Shown: piece by piece, positions 1-8,104 of the stretch
Numbering within the stretch: position 1 is the first letter of the stretch
How the letters are laid out: every line of letters starts with the position of its first letter
Origin: an uncultured Alphaproteobacteria bacterium
GTDB lineage: Bacteria > Pseudomonadota > Alphaproteobacteria > Puniceispirillales > UBA1172
Direction of reading: 5' to 3'
Length of the DNA stretch: 9,166 nt
NCBI GenBank assembly: GCA_913056245.1
Contig: CAJXME010000029.1
Location: 1 to 9,166 of the forward strand
Program-made: the position numbers and the translations under genes
Notes under the pieces: generated by a model
What the model saw: only the letters and a program-made list of their open reading frames with translations
Database searches by the model: none
Told to the model about the DNA's origin: nothing

Positions 1-768
1 CTTTCCGGGGAAGCAGATGGCAATAATTGTTTTATTGAAATCCATCCTGGTGCTGGCGGTACCGAAGCACAGGACTGGGCCTCTATGTTATTGCGTATGT
101 ATTCAAGATGGGCTGAGGCACGCGGATTTAAGCTAGAGACCATTGATGAAAGTGATGGGGAAGAAGCAGGTATTAAATCTGCGACATTGCGTGTGATTGG
201 CGTCAATGCTTATGGCTGGATGAAAACCGAGTCAGGGGGGCATCGCCTGGTGCGTATATCCCCTTATGATAGTTCTGCGCGTCGCCATACCAGCTTTGCT
301 TCTGTATGGATTTATCCTGAAGTGGATGAAAATATTGATATCACAATCGAAGAAAAAGATTTACGGATTGATACCTATCGCGCTTCTGGGGCGGGCGGTC
401 AGCACGTCAATAAAACCGATAGCGCCATCCGTATCACCCATTTGCCCACCAATATTGTGGTGCAATGTCAGAATGACCGATCGCAACATCGCAATCGCGC
501 CACCGCGTTTAATATGCTCAAAGCCCGTCTTTATGAATTGGAATTGCAACGCCGCGAAGAAGAAGCCAATGCCAACGCCTCAGGCAAAACCGAAATCGGC
601 TGGGGCAACCAGATTCGATCCTATGTCCTGCACCCTTACCAGATGGTCAAAGACCTAAGAACCCAAGTGGAAAAGGGCAATGCCCAAGGTGTTCTCGATG
701 GCGATATCGATGCTTTCATCGAAGCCGGGCTTGCCCATAAAATTGGTCAGCAAAAGCAAAGCGCTTAA
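1..768 (+). CDS. prfB: Peptide chain release factor 2 (RF2), 5' end missing
   Basis: RF2 recognises UGA and UAA stop codons in the ribosomal A site and triggers release of the finished protein. The frame is open from base 1, so the gene begins before the window and about 255 C-terminal codons are visible. The internal ATG at base 85 is not the start, because family sequence ([13 protein letters not shown]) continues upstream of it. The peptidyl-transferase motif GGQ is at bases 394-402 within [12 protein letters not shown]. The stop-recognition tripeptide, SPF in E. coli RF2, reads SPY here (ISPYDS), a form I recall from alphaproteobacterial RF2. The usually conserved GVHRLVR reads GGHRLVR. 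The programmed +1 frameshift site found near codon 25 of many prfB genes would lie outside the window. The TAA stop overlaps the stop of the convergent peroxiredoxin gene. Identity is very secure. Confidence 0.97.
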   Translation, partial: LSGEADGNNCFIEIHPGAGGTEAQDWASMLLRMYSRWAEARGFKLETIDESDGEEAGIKSATLRVIGVNAYGWMKTESGGHRLVRISPYDSSARRHTSFASVWIYPEVDENIDITIEEKDLRIDTYRASGAGGQHVNKTDSAIRITHLPTNIVVQCQNDRSQHRNRATAFNMLKARLYELELQRREEEANANASGKTEIGWGNQIRSYVLHPYQMVKDLRTQVEKGNAQGVLDGDIDAFIEAGLAHKIGQQKQSA

Positions 769-1229
769 AGAGATTTTGCTGCTTCTAGGACTTCCTCGGC
801 ATGGCCGGGGACTTTGACCTTTGGCCAAACCCGGGCGACTTTACCCGCCGCGTCAATCAGGGAGGTCTCGCGCAGAACGCCCATAGAGGCGCGGCCATAC
901 ATGGATTTTTCAGCCCATACGCCGAATTGCTCGCAAATGTCGCTGTCGTCATCCGCCCCCAGCGCGCAGGTCAAATCATGCTTTTCGCGAAATTTGCCTT
1001 GTTTGGCGGCTTTGTCTTTGGAAATGCCAATCACCGTGGTGTTGAGCGCGTCAAATTCAGATTTGAGTTGGGAAAACGCGATGGCTTCTTTGGTGCATCC
1101 CGGCGTATCAGCCTTGGGGAAGAAAAACACAACCACTGGCCCTTTGGCATCGGCCATGGAAAATGATCCCGTGTCCGTGGTGATGGTAAATTTAGGGGCT
1201 TGATCGCCTTCTTGGATCATCGCGCTCAT
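765..1229 (-). CDS. bcp: Thioredoxin-dependent peroxiredoxin, Bcp/PrxQ family
   Basis: This is a cytosolic thiol peroxidase that reduces hydrogen peroxide and organic hydroperoxides, usually recycled by thioredoxin. The protein is 154 residues, normal for the family, with a thioredoxin-like fold. The active site [12 protein letters not shown] places the peroxidatic Cys at residue 45 with Thr42 before it, and the family arginine is Arg120 ([10 protein letters not shown]). Residue 50, the resolving Cys in E. coli Bcp, is Ile. The only other cysteines are Cys88 and Cys99, so it is either an atypical 2-Cys enzyme using one of these or a 1-Cys enzyme. I chose the ATG at 1229 (MSAMIQEG) because AAGGAA (TCCT on + at 1236-1239) lies 6 bases upstream. 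A longer frame from a TTG at 1244 would swallow that site. It is convergent with prfB and divergent from the AsmA-like gene. Confidence 0.95.
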   Translation of the reverse strand: MSAMIQEGDQAPKFTITTDTGSFSMADAKGPVVVFFFPKADTPGCTKEAIAFSQLKSEFDALNTTVIGISKDKAAKQGKFREKHDLTCALGADDDSDICEQFGVWAEKSMYGRASMGVLRETSLIDAAGKVARVWPKVKVPGHAEEVLEAAKSL

Positions 1230-1303
1230 GGCTGTTCCTTTCAATTCTATTCACGATACAGTTTGTGTTGGTCAGGTTGTTTTGGCAGGTTGCCGATATT
1301 TTC

Positions 1304-1324
1304 ATGATAACAACGGCTTATCAT
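1304..1324. promoter_or_regulatory. Perfect 7-bp inverted repeat, candidate operator
   Basis: ATGATAA (1304-1310) and TTATCAT (1318-1324) are exact reverse complements separated by CAACGGC. The centres are 14 bp apart, which could suit a small dimeric DNA-binding protein. The repeat sits in the divergent region between bcp and the AsmA-like gene, and its right arm overlaps the proposed -35 element. No T-run follows, so a terminator is unlikely. The dyad is seen directly; the operator role is inference. Confidence 0.4.
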
Positions 1325-1346
1325 TGCCATGATTTATATATAGTAT
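1318..1346 (+). promoter_or_regulatory. Possible sigma-70-type promoter for the AsmA-like gene
   Basis: TTATCA (1318-1323) and TAGTAT (1341-1346) each match the -35 and -10 consensus at 4 of 6 positions, with a 17-bp spacer. They lie in the AT-rich run TTTATATATAGTAT and would give a leader of about 50 bases before the GTG at 1404. Such matches are common by chance in AT-rich intergenic DNA, so confidence is low. Confidence 0.25.
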
Positions 1347-1390
1347 GGGAACAAGCCGTGGCCAGATCAACGGCAAAAATTTGCGCATAC

Positions 1391-1394
1391 AGGA
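1391..1394 (+). promoter_or_regulatory. Ribosome binding site of the AsmA-like gene
   Basis: AGGA lies 9 bases upstream of the GTG at 1404. It supports a GTG start immediately before the Lys-rich N-terminus and the hydrophobic anchor. No ATG nearby in this frame competes with it. Confidence 0.6.
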
Positions 1395-1403
1395 CGCCTT
1401 TAG

Positions 1404-4400
1404 GTGAAAAAGCAGAATAAAACCCTGATCATAATTTCCACCATCTTGGCCGTGATTATCGGCGGGCTGGGCGCGGTGGGCTATGGCCTTTATGCCAAAA
1501 TTAATAGAGACGGCGGCCTGACGGCTGTGCTGCAATCGAAACTCAGCAATGTTGACATGGGTCTCACCAGCACCATTGAAGACACCCGCATCCAAGTTGA
1601 ATTATCCGCCACGCCGATCCGCTTGCAAGCCACGCAGATTCGATTGGCGACCGAAGACACCATCCTCACCCTGCCGTATTCGGAATTTGGTTTCTCCTTG
1701 TTCAATCTGATCAAAGGCGAATTGGTGCCATCTGATGTGGTCATTCGCGGCCTCGATATGGAATTGATCCGCGGTCAAGACGGCTGGGAAACAGGGTCTT
1801 CGATGCAATTGATCGGGGCTTTTATCGAGAATTACAACGCCAATGGCGTCGCGACAGATGGGCAATCCAGCCCAGCACCAACGGCCATTCCTGATATCCA
1901 GATCAATGCCGCAAGACTGACGGTGCGGGTTCAATCCAGCCCCCATCAAGAAGACAGCAATCATGCGTTGGTTTTTGATCCCATAAACATCGCGATGAAG
2001 CATCAGCAGGGTCGGTTGGGCGGTGACATTGCCATTAACAACACGGCTGGCGGCGCCTTGGCGGTCAATTTTGCTGAGCGGCAAGACAATGATGGCTTTA
2101 ATTTTACCGTCGCCATGGACAAGGTTAATGTCGCGGAAATCTACCCTTATTTAGGCCTGCATCTGCCGGAAATTCAAAACCTTGGCGATGTGTTTGGGCG
2201 GGTTAATTTGATTGTGGAAAACGGGCATATCACCGGGTTGAATGGCGATTTATCCACCAATGAGGGCAAAACGCGTTTGCCGGCTTATGGGGATGTGGCC
2301 TTCAATGATGCGGCGATCCTGTTTGATTATGATTCTGTCGGGGATCGCCTGACCGTCACCAATTTCGATATGACCACCGCGCAGGCTGGCGGTGATTTAT
2401 CAGGTCAAATCCGGTTTTCGGGCGAAGTCCAAGGCGTCAAGACCAACACGCCAAGCGTGATTGCGAAATTGCGCGGCAATCGCTTGGGTTTTGATAAAAT
2501 CAAATCCTTGCTGCCGAAAGGCCAAGACGCATCCTTGCAAGCGATGATCAATAACCGTTTTGAAGGCGGCCGTGTTGATGCCATGGCGGTGGATATTATC
2601 GGCACGATTAATCGCGACGCTCAACGGTTTGAGATCGCGCGCCTTGATATGGTCACTGATTTAAGGGCGATACGTTTTAACACCTCAATTGCGACGATAC
2701 AAAGCCTTGTGGGGACATTGAACTCGCGGCTTGAATTATCCATCGGCGCTGAGGGCATTATTCAACACGCCAAGGCTGATTTTCTGTTGCGAGACGCGCG
2801 TCTGGTGACCACGGGGTCAAAACGCGTGGTTGATCTTGAGGGCATTGAATTGCGGATGCAACTGGATGGCTCAACCTTAGAGATCACCCGTGGCGCGGTG
2901 GATGCGAAAAGCCTAGGGCAGATGGCGCTCACCGCGAAGATTGATTTTGCCCAAAATGCCCGTCCGCATCGTATTGACGCGTCTTTCCGCGCCGAACAAA
3001 TTGATAAATCGTTGTTTGCGGAACTCTGGCCAAAGACCATTCGGCCGCGCACCCGCGCGTGGATCAAAGACCGTATTTCAGGAGGGGTGATCAATGGCCT
3101 TGCGTTGAATCTAGGGGTTGATTTGCCGAGCGAGGCTGACGCCTTGCCCAGCATCATCTACCTTGATGGTAAGGCTATTCTGAACAACACCACCGTGGCT
3201 TATATGCTGGATATGCCGCCGATCACACAAGCGACATTGGCGCTTAGTTTTCAAGACAATATGTTGAGGGCTGACCTGGAACAAGGCCAAGTGAATGGCA
3301 TTGATTTGCGCGCCAGCCGCGCCATCATCCGCCAAAACGAAGCCGGCCCTATGGTTGACCTCGCGCTTTTGGGGAAAGGTGATTTCGGCGCGGCCTTGGC
3401 CTTGATTGATAACCCCCGTCTTAATCTCTTGAAGCCAGCGGGGCTGAATTTGACCAAAGCCGCCGGGAATATGGATGCCAGCGCGTCGATGAAATGGAAA
3501 ATTCCGCCGCCGGGCATGAAGATCAAAGATGTCGGCGGCATCGCCACCAATCTATCGGCAAGCGTCGTCGAAGCCGAAATAGACGGATTGCCCGGGGGCT
3601 TGGCGCTTGATGATGCCAATATGGAAATCATCATGAACAGCGATAAATTAACGATTACCAGCCGCGGTATTCTTGATGGCGCGCCGGCGGTAATGGCGGT
3701 TGATTATATTCATCGCGGCGATTTGAAGATCAATGTTGCTTTGGAAAAAAGCGAAGCCGCCACCGCCTTGGTCAATGCCAAAGCCAAACTTAATCTCGGG
3801 GGCCAGACCTCCGGCGTGATCAAAGCCTTTCGCCGTGCGGGTGAGAAAGATATGCGGCTTGATGTCGATTTCGATTTTTCCGATGCCACGATCAATATCG
3901 ATCGCTTTGGCCTGATCAAATTGCCGGGTGAACCCGCTCGTTTTGAGGCTGGTCTTGATCTCGGGCAGGGTAAAATCCGCACCATGGGGAATATTCGCCT
4001 CGAAAGTGAGTTTTTAAGCGCTAAGGGTCAAATCAATTTTGATCAATCGGGTGCGATGCTGGGGGCTTATTTTAATCACATCGCTTGGCCGGGCAACGAC
4101 ATCAGCGAAATCACCCTTGAGCGTGATGGCGCTGACGCCATCCGCATTACCGCTGACGCCAAACTGATCGATCTGACGCCGCTGCGCCGTGATGACAGCC
4201 CCGGGGAAGGCATGGCGCTTGAAGTGGATATCACCGCCAACCGCGTTGTGCTGGACGAACGCGTATCGCTGGCGGGCAACATCAAATTGACCACGGAAAA
4301 AAATGGCAAGGGCAAAGCCGAGGTCTTAGGCAGTCTGTTTCTTTCGGGCAAGCCGTTCATGACCGAAAGCACCTTGAAGGCTGAATTCGGCCAAGGCGGG

Positions 4401-5192
4401 GACGTTATGGAAGGCCGAGGCTTGATCGGCGGCGCGGAAGCCAGCCTGATGCTTCGCCCATCGGATGAAGGCGGCTCTGTCATGACGATTGATGCTGATA
4501 ATGCTGGCCAAGTCCTCAAAGCCCTTAAGGTGGTGGATGGCATTCGCGGCGGCAAACTGCATATGGTGACGGTGTTTAATGCCAGCGATGATGGCGGCTA
4601 TGAAACCCATTTTGATCTGGAAGATTTCCGTGTGATTGAAGCCCCCACCGCGGTTCGGATGATGTCGGTGCTTAGCCTTGCGGGGATGTATTCTTTGCTT
4701 GAAGGCGATGGCACGGCTTTTGAGGTTGGCCATGCCCGCATTGAAAAACGAGACGACCGCTTCATCATCCACCAAGCGCGGGCATCGGGGAATGCTTTGG
4801 CGGTGGATTTGGTGGGTGTGGTCAAGCCAGAGACGCGCGAACTTGAGGTCAGCGGATTGTTGTTGCCGCTTTTTGCGGTGACGAAAGCGATTGGTAATGT
4901 GCCGCTGATCGGTCAAATTTTAACGGGTCTTGATAACGATGGTATCTTTGCCACGCAATTCACCTTAAGGGGCAGCATTGATGATCCGGAAACCGCGGTC
5001 AACGCATCGAGCATTATCCCCGGTTTGTTTCGTGATGTGTTCAGCCCCGATTGGATTATGCGAGAGCGTGAACGGCTAACGAAAGATGGTGAAGACGGTG
5101 ACGCGTTACTGCCAGCGGTGGATCGGGTATCGCCATCGCTTGTGTCACCCGCCAATGATAATCAAGCGAATGATCAGCAGGCGGATAATTAA
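1404..5192 (+). CDS. Large AsmA/YhdP-like envelope protein (DUF3971 and AsmA-like C-terminal region)
   Basis: This 1262-residue protein belongs to the AsmA-like clan. Family members YhdP, TamB and YdbH of E. coli are implicated in moving phospholipids between the inner and outer membranes and form long beta-rich grooves across the periplasm. Residues 1-7 are basic or polar, and residues 8-31 form one hydrophobic segment, predicting a signal anchor with the rest periplasmic. Most of the body has the alternating pattern of repeated beta strands. A DUF3971-like signature around residues 540-570 contains LWPKTIRPRTRAWIKD followed by GGVINGL. The C-terminal region from about 1049 (GGKLHMVTVF) through LLPLFAVTKAIGNVPLIGQI (1154-1173) to the GIFATQFTLRGSIDDPE stretch matches the YhdP C-terminal pattern. 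The tail after about 1220 is polar and probably disordered. The start is GTG. The substrate cannot be read from sequence, so I give no gene symbol. Confidence 0.88.
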   Translation: MKKQNKTLIIISTILAVIIGGLGAVGYGLYAKINRDGGLTAVLQSKLSNVDMGLTSTIEDTRIQVELSATPIRLQATQIRLATEDTILTLPYSEFGFSLFNLIKGELVPSDVVIRGLDMELIRGQDGWETGSSMQLIGAFIENYNANGVATDGQSSPAPTAIPDIQINAARLTVRVQSSPHQEDSNHALVFDPINIAMKHQQGRLGGDIAINNTAGGALAVNFAERQDNDGFNFTVAMDKVNVAEIYPYLGLHLPEIQNLGDVFGRVNLIVENGHITGLNGDLSTNEGKTRLPAYGDVAFNDAAILFDYDSVGDRLTVTNFDMTTAQAGGDLSGQIRFSGEVQGVKTNTPSVIAKLRGNRLGFDKIKSLLPKGQDASLQAMINNRFEGGRVDAMAVDIIGTINRDAQRFEIARLDMVTDLRAIRFNTSIATIQSLVGTLNSRLELSIGAEGIIQHAKADFLLRDARLVTTGSKRVVDLEGIELRMQLDGSTLEITRGAVDAKSLGQMALTAKIDFAQNARPHRIDASFRAEQIDKSLFAELWPKTIRPRTRAWIKDRISGGVINGLALNLGVDLPSEADALPSIIYLDGKAILNNTTVAYMLDMPPITQATLALSFQDNMLRADLEQGQVNGIDLRASRAIIRQNEAGPMVDLALLGKGDFGAALALIDNPRLNLLKPAGLNLTKAAGNMDASASMKWKIPPPGMKIKDVGGIATNLSASVVEAEIDGLPGGLALDDANMEIIMNSDKLTITSRGILDGAPAVMAVDYIHRGDLKINVALEKSEAATALVNAKAKLNLGGQTSGVIKAFRRAGEKDMRLDVDFDFSDATINIDRFGLIKLPGEPARFEAGLDLGQGKIRTMGNIRLESEFLSAKGQINFDQSGAMLGAYFNHIAWPGNDISEITLERDGADAIRITADAKLIDLTPLRRDDSPGEGMALEVDITANRVVLDERVSLAGNIKLTTEKNGKGKAEVLGSLFLSGKPFMTESTLKAEFGQGGDVMEGRGLIGGAEASLMLRPSDEGGSVMTIDADNAGQVLKALKVVDGIRGGKLHMVTVFNASDDGGYETHFDLEDFRVIEAPTAVRMMSVLSLAGMYSLLEGDGTAFEVGHARIEKRDDRFIIHQARASGNALAVDLVGVVKPETRELEVSGLLLPLFAVTKAIGNVPLIGQILTGLDNDGIFATQFTLRGSIDDPETAVNASSIIPGLFRDVFSPDWIMRERERLTKDGEDGDALLPAVDRVSPSLVSPANDNQANDQQADN

Positions 5193-5211
5193 TCAGAAGC
5201 GAGCGTTAATT
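5187..5211. other. AT-rich inverted repeat across convergent stop codons
   Basis: AATTAA (5187-5192) and TTAATT (5206-5211) are reverse complements separated by 13 bases. Each arm contains the TAA stop of one convergent gene, the AsmA-like gene on + and tyrS on -. The stem would be six A-U pairs, too weak for a normal intrinsic terminator, and there is no GC-rich core or U-run. It may simply reflect two facing TAA codons in AT context. Confidence 0.25.
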
Positions 5212-6459
5212 GAGGCTCAGCAAGACGTGGCGTTTTTTGCCCGATGAGATTTTAGCCTTGCCCTGATCATTGAAGTCAGCGGCGCTCAACATCTGCTCTT
5301 CATCTTGGATTTGCGCATCATTAAGCCGCGCGCCACCGCCGCGGATCAACCGCCGGGCTTCGCCGTTTGACGCGGCAAATTCAGCCGCTTTCAAGGCATC
5401 GATGACGCTCAGATCAGGGGATGAAATTGACACTTCAGGCAAGCCTTCGGTGGTGCCGCCTTCGCTAAAGGCTTTGGCCGCGGTGCTGGCCGCTTCCAAG
5501 GCTTCGTCTTTCGAATGGCATAAGCCTGTCGCTTCATTGGCAAGGATGATTTTGGCGTCGTTGATCTCACTGCCTTGCAAGGCTTCAAGACGGGCAATTT
5601 CATCAAGGGGCAATTCGGTGAAAAGGCGCAAGAAGCGGCCGATATCACCATCTTCGGTGTTGCGCCAGAATTGCCAGAAATCCCAGACAGGCAATTTGTC
5701 TTTGTTGAGCCAAATCGCACCTTGGGCTGATTTCCCCATTTTCGCGCCGGACGCGGTGGTGATCAAAGGCGAGGTCAGGCCAAAGACTTCTTGGCTATCG
5801 ACGCGCCGTGTCAGATCAACCCCCGTGACGATATTGCCCCATTGATCGGAGCCGCCCATTTGCAACACACAGCCATAGCGGCGGCGCAATTCCATAAAGT
5901 CGTAAGCCTGCAAAATGGAATAGTTGAATTCCAGAAAACTCATCGGCTGTTCGCGATCAAGCCGCAATTTCACGCTATCCATGGCGAGCATACGGTTGAT
6001 CGAAAAATGCATGCCGTAATTGCGCAGAAAAGAAATATATTCGAGTTGATCGAGCCATTCCGCGTTATCGACCATGATGGCATCGCTAGGGCCATCACCG
6101 AATTTAAGGTATTTTTCAAAAACCTGACGAATGCCGTTTTTATTCTGCTCAATATCATGATCCGAAAGCAAAGGCCGTTGGGTGTCTTTGCCCGATGGAT
6201 CGCCGACTTTTGTGGTGCCGCCACCCATCAAGACGATCGGCTTATGGCCCGTCTGTTGTAAGATGCGGAGCATCATGATTTGCACGAGCGAGCCGACATG
6301 CAAACTATCGGCGGTGCAGTCAAAGCCAATGTAAGCGGGCAGGCAGGTTTCCCCAGCGGCGGCATCCAAGCCTTCAAAATTGGTCGCTTGATGCATATAG
6401 CCGCGTTCGGTGATGATGCGAAGGAAATCTGATTTTGGTGTCGCAGAATTTAATGTCAT
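5206..6459 (-). CDS. tyrS: Tyrosyl-tRNA synthetase
   Basis: This cytosolic class I aminoacyl-tRNA synthetase charges tRNA-Tyr with tyrosine using ATP. Counting from the chosen start (417 residues), the HIGH-type signature is HVGS at 54-57 and the KMSKS loop is KMGKS at 240-244. The tyrosine-binding region shows YSILQAYDF near 180-188 and GGSDQWGN at 202-209. A C-terminal S4 RNA-binding domain begins at about 350 ([14 protein letters not shown]). Length is normal for the bacterial TyrS group. Two ATGs lie six bases apart: AGGA (TCCT on + at 6469-6472) is 9 bases before the ATG at 6459 but only 3 before the ATG at 6465, so I prefer 6459. The alternative adds Met-Thr. An alpha/beta hydrolase gene ends 25-31 bases upstream on the same strand, suggesting co-transcription. 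No T-box or attenuator is visible. Confidence 0.97.
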   Translation of the reverse strand: MTLNSATPKSDFLRIITERGYMHQATNFEGLDAAAGETCLPAYIGFDCTADSLHVGSLVQIMMLRILQQTGHKPIVLMGGGTTKVGDPSGKDTQRPLLSDHDIEQNKNGIRQVFEKYLKFGDGPSDAIMVDNAEWLDQLEYISFLRNYGMHFSINRMLAMDSVKLRLDREQPMSFLEFNYSILQAYDFMELRRRYGCVLQMGGSDQWGNIVTGVDLTRRVDSQEVFGLTSPLITTASGAKMGKSAQGAIWLNKDKLPVWDFWQFWRNTEDGDIGRFLRLFTELPLDEIARLEALQGSEINDAKIILANEATGLCHSKDEALEAASTAAKAFSEGGTTEGLPEVSISSPDLSVIDALKAAEFAASNGEARRLIRGGGARLNDAQIQDEEQMLSAADFNDQGKAKISSGKKRHVLLSLN

Positions 6460-6466
6460 GGTCATC

Positions 6467-6487
6467 AGTCCTAAAAACGAGTCCTAA
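6467..6487 (-). repeat. Tandem AGTCCTAA repeat in the hydrolase-tyrS gap
   Basis: AGTCCTAA occurs at 6467-6474 and 6480-6487, a 13-base period. On the minus strand this gives TTAGGACT twice, so two AGGA ribosome-binding cores precede tyrS. Only the copy nearer the gene is positioned to act. It looks like a small local duplication. Confidence 0.55.
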
Positions 6488-6500
6488 GCCTTATAAGGCT
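6487..6500. repeat. Perfect 14-bp palindrome over the hydrolase stop codon
   Basis: AGCCTTATAAGGCT is its own reverse complement. It contains the TAA stop (TTA on + at 6491-6493) of the minus-strand hydrolase. As RNA it could form a 5-bp stem with a UAUA loop. The nearest T-run on the minus strand is about 9 bases further on, so this is a poor intrinsic terminator. It could be a processing or pausing hairpin between the hydrolase and tyrS, or a chance palindrome. Confidence 0.4.
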
Positions 6501-7150
6501 GGCGCACCGATATTAGGCATGGCGTCATCAAGGTAATTGCCCATTTCTTCCATCAGTTCATCAAGATGGCTGGTGAAGAAGTGATTGGCGTCATTGATAA
6601 AGCGCAGATCAACCGTCACCCCGCGTTGCGTCTGGATGCGTTCAACCAAGCGGCTCACGGCTTCGGCGGGAACCACGGTATCGGCATCGCCATGCAGGAT
6701 CACCCCCGAAGATGGGCAGGGCGCCAAAAAGGTAAAATCTTTATCGGTGGCGGGTGGGGTCACCGCAACAAAGCCTTGGACTTCCGGGCGCCGCATCATC
6801 AATTGCATGCCAATCCATGCGCCAAAAGAAAATCCCGCGACCCAGCAAGCCCGCGCGTTAGGGCATTGCGCTTCAATCCAATCAAGCGCCGTGGCCGCGT
6901 CAGACAATTCGCCTTCACCATTGTTGTAAATGCCCTTGGATCGACCGACGCCACGGAAATTAAAACGCATGACGTGAAAGCCGCGATCTTGGAAATTTTT
7001 ATACATCGCCAGCGACACGCGGTTGTTCATATTGCCGCCACGGTTGGGTTCAGGGTGCAAAATCAGCGCCAGCGGTGCCGTAGGGTCAGCGGCAGGCATA
7101 TAGCGGGCTTCCAAGCGACCTTCAGGCCCATTAATGATCACTTCAGGCAT
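6491..7150 (-). CDS. Alpha/beta hydrolase, small COG2945-like family
   Basis: This predicted cytosolic serine hydrolase has 219 residues and no signal peptide; its substrate is unknown. The nucleophile elbow GFSFGA puts the catalytic serine at 108. Asp155 or Asp157 (HGDADTVVP) is the likely acid, and His190 (DANHFF) completes the triad. The conserved block FNFRGVGRS at 63-71 and GELSDAATALDW at 80-91 are characteristic of this dienelactone-hydrolase-like family, common in alphaproteobacteria. The usual LHPHPQFGGTMNN segment reads LHPEPNRGGNMNN, so residues near the presumed oxyanion pocket differ from relatives I recall. The ATG at 7150 begins the usual MPEVI N-terminus. The best ribosome site, GGAG (CTCC on + at 7162-7165), is rather far away at 11 bases. 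It lies just upstream of tyrS on the same strand and diverges from cysE. Confidence 0.85.
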   Translation of the reverse strand: MPEVIINGPEGRLEARYMPAADPTAPLALILHPEPNRGGNMNNRVSLAMYKNFQDRGFHVMRFNFRGVGRSKGIYNNGEGELSDAATALDWIEAQCPNARACWVAGFSFGAWIGMQLMMRRPEVQGFVAVTPPATDKDFTFLAPCPSSGVILHGDADTVVPAEAVSRLVERIQTQRGVTVDLRFINDANHFFTSHLDELMEEMGNYLDDAMPNIGAPAL

Positions 7151-7369
7151 AGGTGGAACATCTCCAAGAAAATGAGAGCATCAAGGCTTATATCGTAATG
7201 TCGCGGAAATTCCAAGAAAAAGCAGAGAAAAAGCCGTCAAAAACAAGGGCAAATCGAAAGGCCACAACTTGAAAAATATGGTATAAAACGCCAAATTAAG
7301 ATTATTCGTTTTTGTTCAATCATGGCGTAAACTTAAATCCTGTGCAAAAGCACCAAAGAAGATGGACCA
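7151..7369. promoter_or_regulatory. Divergent intergenic region, hydrolase/cysE
   Basis: This 219-base region is AT- and A-rich, especially 7200-7340, and has no believable coding frame. Promoters for both divergent transcription units should lie here. It contains TTGAAA (7269-7274) and TATAAA (7282-7287), but they are not at a usable spacing for one promoter, so I do not place specific elements. I see no clear terminator, riboswitch or strong dyad. Confidence 0.35.
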
Positions 7370-8104
7370 ATGCTGACCCGATTTCTTGATGACCTCGACG
7401 CTGTAATCGCCCGTGACCCTGCCGCGTGCAGTCGCCTTGGTGTGCTGTTCCTATACCCATCGGTTCACGTGATGCTGGCCTATCGTTTGGCGCATATGCT
7501 TTGGCGGTGGCGGATGAAATTTCTGGCGCGCTGGATTATGCAAATCGCGCGTTGGCTCACCGGGATTGAGATTCACCCCGCCGCTAAGATTGGCCGCCGG
7601 TTCTTCATCGATCACGGCATGGGCGTGGTGATTGGGGAAACCGCCGAGATTGGCAATGACGTCACCTTCTACCATGGCGTGACCTTGGGCGGCGTGTTGC
7701 CCTCCGTTGATAGCGACAGCCAACGTCAAATGAAACGTCACCCTACGATTGGTGATGACGTTATTGTCGGCGCGGGCGCGCAAATCCTTGGGCCGATTAC
7801 CGTCAATAAATGCGCCCGGGTGGGGGCCAATTCTGTGGTGGTCAAAGACGTTGCCATTGGCATTACCGTGACGGGGATTCCGGCGCGCGCCATCGCCGCC
7901 AAGAAACCTGATCAAGCGCCGGTCTTTAACGCTTACGGAACGCCCGTTGATCAAACGGCTGACGCGCGTGATCGCGCCATCGCGGGGCTGTTGGATGAAG
8001 TGCAATCCTTGCGCTCGCGCCTCAACGCGCTTGAAGGCAAGCCAAATAAAGGCCAGCCTGAAGCCGATGCGGATCATCCCGCCGAAAAACGGACACCAAT
8101 GTGA
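7370..8104 (+). CDS. cysE: Serine O-acetyltransferase
   Basis: CysE transfers an acetyl group from acetyl-CoA to L-serine, giving O-acetylserine, the committed precursor of cysteine; it acts in the cytosol. The protein has 244 residues, the shorter CysE form. A helical N-terminal part (1-65) is followed by a left-handed beta-helix of hexapeptide repeats (about 67-175) and a short C-terminal helix, possibly coiled, at about 198-223. The active-site block [15 protein letters not shown] puts the Asp-His pair at 81-82, with His102 in YHGVTLGG. The tail after 223 is polar and unlike the core. The start is ATG at 7370 with no strong Shine-Dalgarno sequence, only a GGA very close to the start. The overlapping ATG at 7362 is in another frame and stops at once. 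It overlaps the cysteine desulfurase gene by 4 bases, so the two are probably one operon. Confidence 0.95.
   Translation: MLTRFLDDLDAVIARDPAACSRLGVLFLYPSVHVMLAYRLAHMLWRWRMKFLARWIMQIARWLTGIEIHPAAKIGRRFFIDHGMGVVIGETAEIGNDVTFYHGVTLGGVLPSVDSDSQRQMKRHPTIGDDVIVGAGAQILGPITVNKCARVGANSVVVKDVAIGITVTGIPARAIAAKKPDQAPVFNAYGTPVDQTADARDRAIAGLLDEVQSLRSRLNALEGKPNKGQPEADADHPAEKRTPM

Noticed and set aside
4326..4916. Long minus-strand open frames (up to 196 codons) inside the AsmA-like gene
   Set aside because: They arise from codon bias in a GC-moderate gene; no motifs, no ribosome sites, and they overlap one another.
5187..5211. Bidirectional intrinsic terminator between the AsmA-like gene and tyrS
   Set aside because: The stem would be only six A-U pairs with a 13-base loop and no U-tract.
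6566..7198. A 210-codon plus-strand open frame opposite the alpha/beta hydrolase
   Set aside because: The minus strand carries a complete catalytic triad and family motifs; the plus frame has none.
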